Positions 11,909 through 24,360 of a stretch of 64,000 nucleotides of DNA are shown piece by piece. The stretch is from Agapanthus africanus (taxonomy: Eukaryota > Streptophyta > Magnoliopsida > Asparagales > Amaryllidaceae), in contig JASDDO010000018.1 of assembly GCA_030015575.1 (NCBI GenBank), positions 227,153,138-227,217,137 of the forward strand, read 5' to 3'. Position 1 is the first letter of the stretch, and each line of letters opens with the position of its first letter. The position numbers and the translations under genes are program-made. Under the pieces are notes generated by a model that worked only from the letters and a program-made list of their open reading frames with translations, did not search any database and was not told the origin of the DNA.

Positions 11909-14107
11909 GTAAGTGCACGGCGGCGCCCCGGCCGTCAATCCGACGGCCAAATGCGGAAACGGTGATAAACTTTAATTTTGCGAACTTAGCAAACCGGCAC
12001 CACCGCGCACTAAACCCCGGATCGGGCCATTAAACTAGTTCTAGCTAACTACAAGATGGGAAGAGATATACCGAGTGATCCGAGTCCTCCGGTCTTCTCG
12101 TCGTCGTCCCGATCTCCTACGGAAACTCCGGTCGTCGCCTCCTCGCCGGAAGGGCACCACATCGCATGCATCTTTTACGGGCTCCCACCTCAATACCGAG
12201 GCAACTCGGGCATGAAGCTGGCAAGTCGACATGCCCAAGATGTGCTGTAGGAAGTGTAGTGCTTTGTCTCTTTGGGGTAGTGGATGTTGCCATTTGATAG
12301 ATGGAGGAATCAAGATAAGAAAAATGGTGCTTGCATTTTTCTAGCATGAAATGGGATCAAGGAAAATTGCCACACTCAAAATGAAACACTCTCATTTTTC
12401 TCCCCTCTCCAAAATTGTGGCCGGCCATGATGAAAATGAGAATGGTGAAGGGATAAATCAAAACTCATGAAGGGAGGTGAGTGTAGTAGAAAGCAAGGGG
12501 TGACCACATCTAAAAACATCATGATAACATATGAACATCAAACCCATACCCTTTCTAATCTCATTAATGCACCATCATGGATGAAAGATATCATAATCAA
12601 TACAATTGCAAGAAACCCCCTCCACAAATTTTATTTGCACAATTGCAAATAACCCCCTCCATCGGAAAAGTCCGGCCGGGAAAGAACAAAAGAAAACCGG
12701 CCGTAACGGAATGCAAACTGGCAACTCCAGAAAACTGGTCCCGTAATAAATTACAGGAAAACCCCCAAACTGCGCATACACACCCGCATCTGTATTCCGT
12801 CCGGATACAAATGCAAAGAGACAAAATCTACACTGTACTATACTAGGATCCGGCTTAAACCAAAGCCGGCTAGTAAAATCTGTTCGATCCTGATCCGTGC
12901 AATACCGCACGTATCTGATCGAACCGTGCCATATAACTATACGGCCTCTAGTACTAACCGTCCGATCCCGATCCGTGCAATACCGCACGTATCTGATCGG
13001 ACCCTGCCATATCTCCATACGGCTTCTACAGCGTTTCGCCCGAAAGCTGAGTAACTAAATGTGTGGTGGACTCTGAAGACTCGCCAATACTATGGCTGTG
13101 GATTTAACCACTAGCACGTCATAGGTATAAGCCAATACGTAACGGGCCACCAGCTATTGACTAAAAGGGACGTCGATGAGCGAACTCATCCTGACACCCT
13201 ACTGAGCCTGTTAGTGACAATATCCGTACAGTCCGGTCCGTTCGTCTATGAGCATCGCATGGCGGGCCTAGGGGGTTGGTAAAAGTCAGACCCCAAAAGC
13301 GGTACAAGTCGTGTCGGAGTGTAGCCCAGAACACCCTGAGATACTACTGGAATACCTACCAGTAAATCTCCTGCCTTGGCCAAGGACTTCGTGTAATGGC
13401 TCTCCTAGACACAGCGCGACCTCACCCCCAATACCGGGAGAGACGAACCCCTGAAGATCCGCTCACTGCCTCCATGTGGCTCGGGACTGTACCCAACTAA
13501 AACCTGTTTGCACGACTCCTTTGAGCCTTGGTAGGGTAGTAATCAAAGCACAGTGGGAACTCACACGAGACAAATGACGATCCCCAGGTCGATGAACTAA
13601 CCTGTACACATGTCACCAGGGAACTGCTATCTGACGTCAGGTATAAGACCAACTAGCAGGTTCCCGACGAGTCCTGTCCGGTGTACTCATAACCCAATGA
13701 GCACCTGTATACATCTTAGGTGAACCAACTGACACCAGTGGCTTGTGAGACCGGCCACCGCCCCTCGTCGGGGTCTCGACTGTATACACTAGTCTACTCT
13801 GGAGAATCGATGCCCTGTCTCGAAACTCCCACGACTAGGGACCTTTTAAGGATATGCTTGTAGACCCCAGCTCTCACGTATATGATCGCCCTCATACTGC
13901 TGGTCGTCAAGCAAGAATCCTAGGGGCTCTATTAACGTGCAATAGCGACCTGTCAGGTCACCTAAAGCAGTACACGATGATAAAGGTAAACCAGATAGCA
14001 TACTATCATTTCGAGTAAGACTGTCCTACCGGGATAGGTCCTCCCTCAATCATTGCAATCACGTGCCTGTGATCCAATAATCGACTCTGAGGGCACTATC
14101 TCCAACA
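11909..14107 (-). repeat. 5' LTR of A1-A2 element
   Basis: This is 2,199 bp and a near-perfect match to 3982-6181 at an offset of about 7,927. The PBS abuts its left side, which identifies it as the 5' LTR of a minus-strand element. It carries the same terminal hairpin (11931-11949) and the two palindromic units from 12882. Confidence 0.93.
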
Positions 14108-14373
14108 ACTTTAAAGATGTGCTTATAGACCACCCAACTCCCACCTATATGATCGCCATCATACTGCTGGTAGTCAAGCATGAATCCTATGGGCTCTATC
14201 AACAAGTAATAGTGATCTTTAATGTCACCTAAAGCATGTACACGTGATAAAGACAAACCAGATAGCATACTATCATCTTGAGTAAGGTTGTTCTACCGGT
14301 ATAGGTCCTCCCTCAATCATTTCAATCACGTGCCTGCGATCCAATAATTGACTTGAGGGCACTATAGCCAACA
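14108..14373 (-). repeat. Terminal fragment of an older A-type LTR
   Basis: The sequence from ACTTTAAAGATGTGCTTATAG to GCCAACA matches the last 265 bp of the A LTR (compare 13840-14107) with many substitutions. It ends at the canonical LTR terminus. It is best read as the remaining 5' LTR end of the old A element whose internal part fills 1-3981. The missing UTR, PBS and most of that LTR were lost when the A1-A2 unit came to lie between them. Confidence 0.75.
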
Positions 14374-14756
14374 CGGCTAATCTTACCTTTTATGGTTTGA
14401 AGGAAGATTTGATAAAAACAATGGGAGCCATCCTGATTAGATAAGATAATAACCAATCTAATCTTGTAAAGAGCGCACGCTAATGTGTTTCCTTCTCTCT
14501 CTCTCTCTCTCTAGATAGCGACCAATGACACGCCTTAATCAAGATAATAATATAGATGTATTGACTGAACCCGCTTATTATACTGGGCTAGGTTCCGCTT
14601 TATCTTATGACTGTCATAAGTCTGAGAAAGGAATAGGGGAATACTCTAATTCCCATACCACTCGAACGAAGAAGGAGCATACTATGCATCTTCTTCGGGT
14701 GTGTTCGTTACCGAGAACAGTTTCTCAGTTTGCTCTACGTGCTGGGTATTGGATAC
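14374..14756 (+). pseudogene. Fragment of an older family-B element (ORF start region)
   Basis: This matches B internal sequence at about 59440-59830. It contains the leader end, a long CT repeat with CTAG (14491-14513), and a short frame from ATG 14525 that begins MTRLNQDNN and continues through LTEPAYY. The frame is cut by the insertion of the B1 LTR at 14757, inside the protease region. The product family is copia gag-pol, but only its N-terminal tip is present and its own role is unknown. On the left it ends at the old A LTR, so the A element had inserted into this B copy. Confidence 0.75.
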
Positions 14757-16961
14757 TGTTAGTTATATGTATGCCCTAGAGGCCATTACTGTACATGGGA
14801 TGTATATTGTAGCGGATCCTTGGACATATATAGGGAGGACTTTCTTACTCGATATGATAGTATGCTATCTGGTTGCTCTTTGTCTTAACATGTTGACTTG
14901 TATACGCGATGCTATCTTGCTCTCACATGTTAACAGAGCCCTTAGGATGTGTACTTGACTACCAGGACTATGATGGAGATCATCCTAGTGGGGACAAGGG
15001 TAGTCCACTATTACACCTTATAATTGTTCCTAGTCGTGGGAGTATCGAGACAGGGCGTCGATACTCCGCAGTAGACTAGCGTTTAAGCTTCTTGATCCAC
15101 GTGATGGGTGATGGATGATCCTATATCCATTGGTGTTGGATATCAGAGAAGATATACGGGTGCTCAGTGGAGACTGGGTACACTGGACGAACTCACCGAG
15201 AACTGCTAGATTGTATTATACCTATCATTGGATAGCAGTTCTCTGGTGACACTGGTACAGGTGAGTCTGTAGACCCGAATACGTCATAGAGTCTTGTGTG
15301 ATTCCCACTGTGCTTTGATTTCCACCATACCACGGTCAAGAGAACATCCAAAAAGGTGATTTTGGGTATAGTCTTGAGTCACATGGAGGCAAAGAGCGAT
15401 AGGAGGGGTTTCGTCTCTCCCGGTATTCGGAGTTGATGTTGCGGCTATGCTCGATTGGCCATAACCGGAAATCCCAGGCCAGGGTTGCTGAGATTTACTG
15501 GTAAGTGTTATCAGTAGTTTCTCAAACCGTTATGAGCCTCACATCGGCATGACTTATCAGGTTATTGGGGTCAGACGTTATACCACCCCAAGGATTTGAT
15601 ATGCGACATATTAGACGAAGAGACCGGACTGTACGGTAGAGTTACTGATTGGATTCGCACGAGTATGAGCAGGCTTGCTTGTTGATCTTATGATCGCTCA
15701 ATACCCGGGTGGCCATTACATTTAGCAGACTGCTTGCGGCTTGTGGGTGTTTGATATGATCATCACCTACTGCCGGCGTATTGACGAGTCTTTAGAGTCC
15801 TACACAGAGGTTTCCTGGCTCAAGCGAAACGGAGTGGGAGCACATATGTGATATGTGTGGGACCGAGATTAATACGAGTATGTGATACTGCATTCTATTC
15901 TCGTGATATGTGACATTCATCGGTTATATGTGATATAACAGGGTTATCGGATCAAGTGTTGATTCGATAGGTTGTTGCATTTGATATTAGTCGGTTATAT
16001 GTGATATAGCCGGATTATTAAATCAAGTGTTTATTTAATATAATAATGTAGAATTATATATTTGATATATTAAATTACATTAACTAATATTAGCTCACTT
16101 AAGTATTCATTTTTCTCACTTATGATACATTGATATATATGTGATATATGTTAAATGTATTGTTTTCTTTTTGCACACAAAATATATACGTGATATATAT
16201 TGTTGTGTCATGCTAGGTTACACATGCAACATGTATGTATGAGACTTATACCATGCTAAGGGTTTGTTTTAAGTAATTCAAACACTTGGATTTTTTCATG
16301 GCTTGTGGAAACATGTAGAACATTGACATAGTCAACTTGTTTGTCTTGCTTAAGATATTTTTAACCCAACATTAACAATACACCATGGTTGATTCTCTAC
16401 ATGAGTTACGCATGAGATATTAACTCACTATGGTTGCATTTCTAACCTCATGAATTCATTCATCACTTGATCATCTTCTTCTTCCTCTCATTGAAGCTTT
16501 CTAGCTTCATGAAAAGTGATGAAACTTTGTGAGAAAAATAAATCTAAAATGAGAAAATTCCTACTTCATCATCCTCTGCTACTAGCCATTTAGTATAGGG
16601 TGTTTGCTTCACTAATTCCACAATTAGTGAAGGGGTAGCTTGGGTTTGTGTCTCCTCGACGTAGATCATCTTCGGCCTTAAAGAATTCGATGAAAGCTTA
16701 TTCATTTCTTCAGGGGAGCCTCTCTAGAGTCCGGGAGTTCTCGATCGCAGTGAAGGGACTACTACACAGAGCTAATGAAGTGAAGGACCGGTCTACAAGG
16801 GTTGTATTCCTTGTTCAACTTAGTTGCAAAGTTGTTTGCAATAGTTTCGTCGGATTTTCTAGATTCGATTCTAGGGTTAGGGTTTGCTAGAACAACAAAA
16901 ATTTAAATATGGCACGGATGATGCCTCCTGAAACCTGGCTACCGCACAAGACAACCCTACA
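14757..16961 (+). repeat. 5' LTR of B1
   Basis: It begins TGTTAGTTATATGTATGCCC, ends ACCCTACA, and is followed at once by the PBS. Its middle part (stress around 15150-15500) matches the A LTR read on the opposite strand, so the two families share LTR ancestry. The ATGCCCTAGAGGC start resembles BARE/Angela LTRs (from memory of that family). Confidence 0.92.
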
Positions 16962-16962
16962 G

Positions 16963-16974
16963 TGGTATCAGAGC
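16963..16974 (+). other. Primer binding site of B1
   Basis: TGGTATCAGAGC, one base after the LTR end, is complementary to initiator tRNA-Met. Confidence 0.93.
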
Positions 16975-17766
16975 CATGCTAGAAAATTAGACGATGTTTA
17001 CTAGGAATACGAAATTGAAACTACTCCGAAACACCCGATACGAAAACTTGGTTTCTGTCAAATTTAAAAGGTCTTCAAAATTTTTTCTAAACAACTGCAG
17101 AATGCTGTATCAGATATGACATGAACACCAAGAAAATTTGAGGGTGTTTTGTGAAAAAAACCGGCCACATCATACTTAAAACCGGCCACCTCGGGTCAAA
17201 ATTGGATTATGGGCTTCAAATTTTCAGGGTGTTCCGGTCTCTAGGTTTTAGGGTTTCACGTGTTGTTTGCTTTTGCTAAATTTTCATGTGATGTTAACTT
17301 TCTGCAAAAGCAACTCGGATTGTTTTGTAAGAGTAATTATAACATGTATTTGGGTTATTTATACGATGTTAAAAAGTTCGAACGGATATCAATAACCCGA
17401 TTTTTCCCCCGCTGGAAATTTTTCATGACTTTGATTTTTTCCGAGTTTAAAATTTTCAGAAAATCATGCAAGCGATTCTGTGGACCCTCTAGAAGAACGA
17501 AACCCTAACTCGATTCTGTGACCGTCAGAACCGCTATCAAAACCTAGGGTTTGTGGAAGTTCAGTGGTGCCACAGGTGAGGCATTGCTTGACCCTTCTAC
17601 GGCTGGTTCATAGGAGCTGTGGCACGTTCTGGGTACTTTTTGAACTCCGCTCAAGTGATGAGCTTATCGGGAAATTTGGGTGTTTGATTATTCGATCAAA
17701 AAGTTTAAATTCGTCTAGCTATCTGTGATTGTGATACAATATTTGGAATCCACAAGTAGTTATGAG
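16975..17766 (+). other. B1 leader, first part
   Basis: This is non-coding leader matching 37990-38810 and 56451-57265. The GC-rich hairpin found at that place in B2 and B3 is missing here; instead there are two direct CCGGCCAC copies near 17161-17189. A frame of 82 codons (17260-17508) has no recognisable family. Confidence 0.6.
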
Positions 17767-17771
17767 ATAAC
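17767..17771. other. Target-site duplication, left (ATAAC)
   Basis: ATAAC directly before the A3 LTR is repeated at 28143-28147 after the A4 LTR. This proves a simple insertion of 17772-28142 into B1. Confidence 0.93.
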
Positions 17772-20091
17772 TGTAAGTGCACGGCGGCGCCCCGGTATTC
17801 AGTCCGACGGCCAAATGCGGAAACGGTGATAAACTTTAATTTTGCGGACTGGCAAACCGCCGCGCACTAATACCCGGATCGAACCACTAACTAGTCCTAG
17901 CAATCTACAAGAAAGGGAAGAGAGATATACCGACAGATCCGAGTCCTCCGGTCTTCTCGTCGTCGTCCCGATCTCCTGCGGAATGTGCCGTCTCCTCCTC
18001 GTCGCCGGAAGTGCACCACATCGCCTTCTTCTTTTACGGGCTCCCACCACAATGCCGAGGCAACTCGGGCATGAAGCCGGCTACTCGACGTGCCCAAGAT
18101 TTGCTGTAGAATATAATGTGGATTACATGTCTCATTTGGGATTATGGAGTTGCCTTTTTGTGGAGGAATTGGTGCAAAAAGAAATATCCATGGAGGCTGA
18201 GGCTTGCTGGGAATGGAAAAATCAAGCATGCTCTGTAATGAGCTCGGCCAATGACAATGTTTTTGGCTCTAAAAAACAACAGCCCCTGCACCTCTTCAAA
18301 AGCTCAATGAAACCTTCTTTATTTAAATCCAACATCTCACCAATTCCAGCACACTCATGATTGGGGGGGGCCCACGAAATAAACCATGAAGGAATTAACC
18401 CACTCCAGCACACTCATTTCACAATGTAGCCTATTAATTAATTAATTAAACAACCTCCCATTTAAAAACCCATCATTCCAACAGTGGCAGAGGCCGGCCC
18501 AAACCCCAATTTCCAACACCAAAACCATACTCTATCATGTCATAATTAATGCATCAGGGAGCAAAGATGCAATCAAATCAAAACAATTGCAAGAAACCCC
18601 CTCCACAAATGTTATTTGCAAACTTGCAAATAACCCCCTCCATCGGAAAAGTCCGGCCGGGAAAGAACAAAGAAAAACCGGCCGGAACGGAATGCAAACT
18701 GGCAACCCCAGAAAACTGGTCCCATAATAAATTACAGGAAAACCCCGATACTGTGCATACACACCCGCATCTGTATTTCTACCGAAATACAAATGCAATG
18801 AGACAAAATATACACTGTACTAAACTAGGATCCGGCTTAAACCAAAGCCGGCTAGTAATATCCGTTCGATCCTGATCCGTGCAATACCGCACATATCTGA
18901 TCGAACCCTGCCATATATCCATACGGCCTATAGTACAAACTGTCCGATCCTGATCCGTGCAATACCGCACGTATCTGATCGGACCTTGCCATATCTCCAT
19001 ACGGCCTCTACAACCTTTCGCCCGAAAGCTGAGTAACTGAATGTGGGGGACTCTAAAGACTCGTCAACATCTTGGTTGTGGATTTAACCACTAGCACGTC
19101 AGAGGTATAAGCCAATACGTAACGGGCTACCAGGTATTGACTAAAAGGGATGTCTGTGAGCGAACTCAGCCTGACAACCCTACTGAGCCTGTCAGTGACA
19201 ATATCCGTACAGTCCGGTTCGTTCGTCTATGAGTATCGCATGGCGGGCCTAGGGGGTTGGTAAAAGTCAGACCCCCAAAAGCGGTACAAGTCATGTCGGA
19301 GTGTAGCCCAGAACACCCTGAGATACTACTGGAATACCTACCAGTAAATCTCCTTGCCTCGGCCGAGGGCTTCGTGTAATGGCTCTCCTAGACACAGCAC
19401 GACCTCACCCCCAATACCGGGAGAGACGAACCCCTGAAGATACGCTCACTGCCTCCATGTGGCTCGGGACTGTACCCAACTAAAACCTGTTTGCACGACT
19501 CCTTTGAGCCGTGGTAGGGTAGTAATCAAAGTACAGTGGGAACTCACACGAGACAAATGACGATCCCCAGGTCGATGAACTAACCTGCACACATGTCACC
19601 AGGGAACTGCCATCTGACGTCTGGTATATGACCAACTAGCATGTTCCCGGCGAGTCCTGTCCGGTGTACTCATAACCCAATGAGCACCTGTATACATCTT
19701 AGGTGATCCAACTGACACCAGTGGCTTGTGAGACCGGCCACCGCCCCTCGTCGGGGTCTCGACTGTATTAACTAGTCTACTATGGAGAATCGATGCCCTG
19801 TCTCGAAACTCTCACGACTAGGGACCTTTTAAGGATATGCTTATAGACCCCCAGCTCCCACTTATATGATCGCCCTTATACTGCTGGTGGTCAAGCAAGA
19901 ATCCTAGGGGCTCTATCAACGTGTAATAGCGACGTGTCAGGTCACTTAAAGCAGTACACGATGATAAAGGTAAACCAGATAGCATACTATCATCTCGAGT
20001 AAGACTGTCCTACCGGGACAGGTCCTCCATCAATCATTGCAATCACGTACCTGTGACCTAATAATTGACTCTGAGGGCACTATCTCCAACA
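17772..20091 (-). repeat. 3' LTR of A3-A4
   Basis: It starts TGTAAGTGCACGG and ends CTCCAACA. The terminal hairpin that is perfect in the other three A LTRs is broken here (GGTATTC replaces GGCCGTC). The tandem palindromic units are at 18864-18906 and 18942-18984. A 172-codon plus-strand frame (17842-18360) is antisense to the element and has no recognised family. Confidence 0.93.
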
Positions 20092-20104
20092 ATCTCCCAC
20101 TTGC
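20092..20104 (-). other. Polypurine tract of A3-A4
   Basis: In sense it reads GCAAGTGGGAGAT, adjoining the 3' LTR, identical to the tract at 6182-6194. Confidence 0.85.
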
Positions 20105-22050
20105 ACTCAAGGCTAATTATTACGATGTCGCATACTCACAGCCCGTGTGATACCGAACACCCAACTCCTCTACTAGTCAGTCTCACAAAGCTCGTTTGCG
20201 AAACTATTGCGTTCGAGGAATAGCCTCAGTGAGTGGATCCGCTTTGTTGTCTCTTTCAATGTCTCTCTATATCTCAAGTTCGCGGAGAGACCCATCTCCC
20301 GAAATGAGCAAAACCTGTCTTAGAATATGTTTGGATGTCTGATGGGACTTAGCTCATAAATGAACACCAAATCCAAACTTCTTAGACTGTATCGTCAACT
20401 GAACTTAATCAGTATCCTGCGCCATGCCACCCTCAGTATTGCCTTGGACCACCTGTCCAAAATACTGCCCCTCATCAGAAGGAAAACTATAGCTCTGACA
20501 ACCTCCTTGTCGTCCATGTCACCTTGGAAGCCTGGAATGATAACTGTTTCCCGAATGAGGCTGTCGATATCATATCCCTAGAACATCCACTTATGTTCTA
20601 AAACTGCTTCCGACTGTTTCTCCATGATCGGATCAATATCAACTTATTGCATCTAGTGCAAGAACAATATCTGGTGTGGTACTTGACATTTCATGATTGA
20701 CTCAATTGCCTGAGCAAGTGATCCGCCAATCATGCACATCCCTCTCCCCTTTAGTCTGTAAGACACCTTTAGAGAGGGTGACTCCATTACCTGCAGGTAC
20801 ACTACCGTGCCAGGAGTCGTCCATTCTAAATACTCTTAGAATGCTGTCTAAGTACCCAGATTGGGAAACCACCCAAATCTAGATCTAAAACCTTAGATCT
20901 AGTAACCAGTATGTCTGATATAAAGTCCATTTCCTTTGTGGAGAAACCACTGTGTGACGACCAAAATATAACCGATTGTAGTATAGGAGTTTCTTTTCCT
21001 ACTCTGTGTATGTCATCCAAATACTAGGATATCACACCCTACTACCTTCTCAACAGATCCATCCCCTATTCTGATGAAGTCAAACCCATGACTGTCACGT
21101 CAGAAATAGATGATCTATCTCCGCTACTGGTGCTTCAGTCTGTAAACAGACATAAGCTACCTGTCCACCAATGCTTCCGCTGCTCCCAATGACTATGACA
21201 ACCCTCTGGCAGAGTCATATACACGTACACTACTAAAACTAGTTTAGAACGACGCTATACTCATCCTCCCGCCGGGTCTCGCAGCCTGGAACAACAGCAA
21301 TGGTAATTGTGGGTAAACAAGAACTTCCCTGTCACCGTCCTTGAGGCTACCGTAGTACCTCTCGGGTGCCTGAAGTTACCCACCTTATCTGCGGAGTGGC
21401 CAATGGAATGTCAATCCAGATTGAATCTTTAGGTTCCTTATCAAATGTTCAGTAATCGTTTGTGGTTCTGGAATCACTTCCAGTTCTACCATACTCCCAA
21501 TACTTTTTTCTGAAAAAATCCATTTTTATTAAAACTGTGGCGAGTCTAGAACAATATTGCTATTGTTCATCCAGATGGTAGAAAGTCAACCCGCGTCATA
21601 GCCTGGGTCAACCCACAAACAGCCATTACAGAAATGTGCCTTGAGTTGTCCAGTGTCTGGTTTTAAGCATAAGCCGGACAACTCCCCGTACCTTAACATC
21701 GTTAAGATATGAACTGTTCTATATCCCATATAGGACCAGAGGCACTGATTTAATTAAACCAGATCCAAATCATGCAGCTGTCTCCAGTGCATGTCAACTA
21801 AATGGAAGGAGGCCGATCAGCGTTACTCAACTTAGGAATGCTTCCAATTATGAGTAACCTGAAAGAGAAGCAATTTCTCTTAATCACTACTATCAACTGA
21901 ATACCATTGACAAGTATCTACATCTTCGATCACTTTGAAGAATCCCGATACTCGCTACACCTGGTTCTCTACTCTATTCAAATACCTATAAATTCTCCAA
22001 ATTCGGACCCTGTGTTTCCACGAAACACTTGTCTAAAAACTAGAGAAGTC
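20105..22050 (-). pseudogene. Decayed copia pol of A3-A4
   Basis: This has the same order of broken motifs as in A1-A2, read on the minus strand: RNase H tail near 20230-20250; RT pieces up to about 21350, including an open stretch at 20826-21020 that starts MDDIHRVG in place of the YVDDILLIG active-site block; and the integrase linker near 21380-21560. Stops and shifts fall at many of the same places as in A1-A2. The ancestor that gave rise to both copies was therefore already defective. Confidence 0.75.
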
Positions 22051-22650
22051 ATAAGTAAACCGAATATAGTACGAGGACCAACCCCTCTGTCCGGATGGAC
22101 CCTGGACATCATACAATACTCTGTACAAGTCCCTTGAGTCTGATTACTCATTCACTGTGTGTCGTAGGTTAAAAACTGTACTTATGGTTAAGAAGAATTA
22201 CACCGCTGTTTAATGCTCCTTACCTAACCATCCACTGATATAGGTAAATGTCGTAGACATAATTTCAAAAAGGTATATCTCACTCTATGAAAATAGACGT
22301 ACAGATATATCAATTTGAAAGTGGTGCATGACAGCGGATATTCAAAAACCAAATATTTGCCGACCGGCAAACAGCCCAGGTGATTTCCTCAAATATCACC
22401 GATTACAACGAATCCCGATATAATGAGGATGATCACCCAATTCCCAATAACTTACTCCCACTCATCATCTGTAAAACCATACAGATGTGAGAATCGTACC
22501 TAGTAAATACATACCCTGGAGTAAGGACTAATTGGGAAATCAGTTTTCCTTTAACAGTACACAGTGAAACTGAAACATCGAAATGTTTCGATAGGGTATC
22601 CTGGTATTCCTAGTAATGCCTCTTCCAGATTCACGACTGTAACCGTATAA
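22050..22650 (-). other. Unrecognised internal segment of A3-A4
   Basis: Homologous to 8150-8735. I recognise no protein motif in any minus-strand frame. Confidence 0.45.
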
Positions 22651-23440
22651 TTCTTTGCCACCTCTCCAAATCCCTTCATATGTCTTTAGTCTTTACCTTC
22701 TCCACACCCCTTAGGCCAAATGGTTTTCTTCCTTCCCTACCGTTCGGCACCAGCCTATGGTTTGGAAGAAGACTATCCAATAAGCATAATGGGTGTACTG
22801 TCCTAATCCTAGGAACACTCGCAATGAGAGAGGGTGAAGATAAAAGACAACCGAATAAACCTTATTCCTATTTCTCCTGGACCAGAATCCATCCCCGAAC
22901 TGGAACAAGTTCCATTCGAGTTCGTATATAACCATACGATGGAGTATCCAAATAAACTGTGGATCTTCGTAGTGATACGGAGTGTCCTGGAGAAATACAA
23001 AGGTGATGTGGGAGTGGTAACGAAATATTTGGTTTGGTCGTGAATATCTGTTGCAATTTACTTTGCCCTCTTACTAATCCCTTGCTTTGTCTGAACTTAA
23101 TACCTTCTGTACACCATCGTTAGGCTAATTGGTTTTCTTCATTCCCTACCAGTCGGCACCAGCCTAAGGTTTGGAAGAAGACTATCCAATTTGCGTAATA
23201 GGTGTACTATCTCCTAAACCAAGGAGTACTCGTGACCTGAGAGAAGGTAAAAGGAAAAGACAACTGAATAGTCCTATCCGTTTTCTCCAGAACCGGAAAC
23301 CATTCTCGAATAAATCCCTTCGAGTTCGTATATAACCATACGATGGTTTTGTCCAATAGAAGTGGACGTTCGTAGTAATACGGGGTGTCCTGGAGAAAAG
23401 GATAAAAGTAGGAGTGGCAATGAGGTTTGCAACTCTGACA
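22650..23440 (-). repeat. A-specific tandem duplication, second element
   Basis: This is the same two-unit arrangement as at 8736-9530, with units from about 22650 and 23058. The TCGTAT/ATACGA hairpin near 22922 and 23328 is conserved in both units. Confidence 0.7.
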
Positions 23441-23817
23441 ATCCAAAAGCCGGTGTCAAGAAGGTTCGGTTAACTTGGTCACTGAATCATAGTCTTAGGG
23501 TCGGGTCAATGGTCGCTGCCAAAGAGATAGAGAGAAAAGAAACACTCAGCGTGCACTCTAACCTAGATCAGAATGGTTACCAATTTATCTAATCTGGAAT
23601 CCTCCCACTGTACCTCAAATTCTCCTCCAAACCTGAAAGAAGAATTAGTCGGGATTAGCCGAGGAGTATACTAACTCATCAGTGGGAATCGGGATCCAAC
23701 TCTCATCGCATGATAACGTGACGGAATCCGCTCACGTCATCACACTCCAGAAGGTATGCGCATATCTGGCAAGTTTCAGTTCTTTTGAAACTCCCGATGT
23801 GATTTCTGCCCCATGCT

Positions 23818-24018
23818 CTTATGACCTTGACTTTGGCCAACAAATCATAAGTCACATGTCAAGTTCTACCCGTCATTCTCCAGGTTGATTCTAATCCACC
23901 CGCACAAGTCCTTGACTTTGGCCAACAAGGCTATACGACTGTTCCAAACCAACGCATCTATCTATGCTGCATATGAATAACCAACAGCTACCAAACACTG
24001 TGCCTTGACTTTGGCCAA
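23818..24018 (-). repeat. Triplicated small hairpin in A3-A4 leader
   Basis: TTGACTTTGGCCAA occurs at 23827-23840, 23912-23925 and 24005-24018. The outer stem CTTATGA/TCATAAG (23818-23824, 23845-23851) is perfect. The loop bases are the same as in A1-A2. Confidence 0.75.
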
Positions 24019-24169
24019 CAAACACAGCTTGAATACTATTGACTACCCATATGAAACGACGGAGGGCTACGAATGGTTTCTGGCGAAAACCTTTAACGTA
24101 AAGAACTTGATATCGTTGAAGGAACTGATAGCTTTTAAAAATATAGTGACGAAAACCGTTGCTAAAGAG

Positions 24170-24360
24170 GTCACTCCCGGTGAAGGGATCTCGGCTCTTT
24201 CCCCGTAGAATGAGGTGCAGGATATTCCAACTGAATACCACGGTGCAAAGCAAAAGTAATCGGCTATAGTGAAGTTAATGCCCTGACGCAAACTTCTGTC
24301 CAAGGGGTCACTCCCGGTGAAGGGATCTCGGCCCTTGCCTCGTCGACTGAGGTGCTGGAT
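24170..24360 (-). repeat. Duplicated leader block of A3-A4
   Basis: Two block copies carry stems at 24201-24215 (CCCC with GAGG, one wobble) and 24338-24352 (CCTC with GAGG). Equivalent to 10255-10445. Confidence 0.7.

Larger units (their letters stand above)
3982..14107 (-). mobile_element. Family-A Ty1/copia retrotransposon (A1-A2), complete but decayed
   Basis: The element is two near-identical 2.2-kb LTRs around a 5.7-kb internal region, on the minus strand. In sense orientation the LTR starts TGTTGGAG and ends CTTACA. PBS and polypurine tract (PPT) lie in the proper places. The LTRs differ at about 30 positions by eye (about 1.4%), so the insertion is young, yet pol is broken by stops and frameshifts. 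The 5-bp flanks (TGCCC before 3982, ACTTT after 14107) do not match, unlike the A element at 17772-28142. The two halves may come from different insertions, or one flank may have been lost. Related LTR and leader sequence in family B, and the BARE/Angela-like layout, support a Ty1/copia Angela-type assignment; the lineage name is inference. Confidence 0.88.

Noticed and set aside
3982-14107. Simple unequal crossing-over between LTRs to explain the three-part A array
   Set aside because: The left internal region is much more diverged than the two LTRs, and it ends at the LTR terminus without its PBS, which plain LTR crossing-over would keep.
16963-16974. tRNA gene suggested by the initiator tRNA-like 12-mer
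   Set aside because: Only the complement of the tRNA 3' end is present, at an LTR edge. There is no cloverleaf sequence; it is a primer binding site.
17842-18360. 172-codon plus-strand frame, repeated at 25890-26408
   Set aside because: It is antisense inside the A LTR. The second copy is the other LTR, so repetition is not evidence of coding. Composition is not protein-like for a known family.
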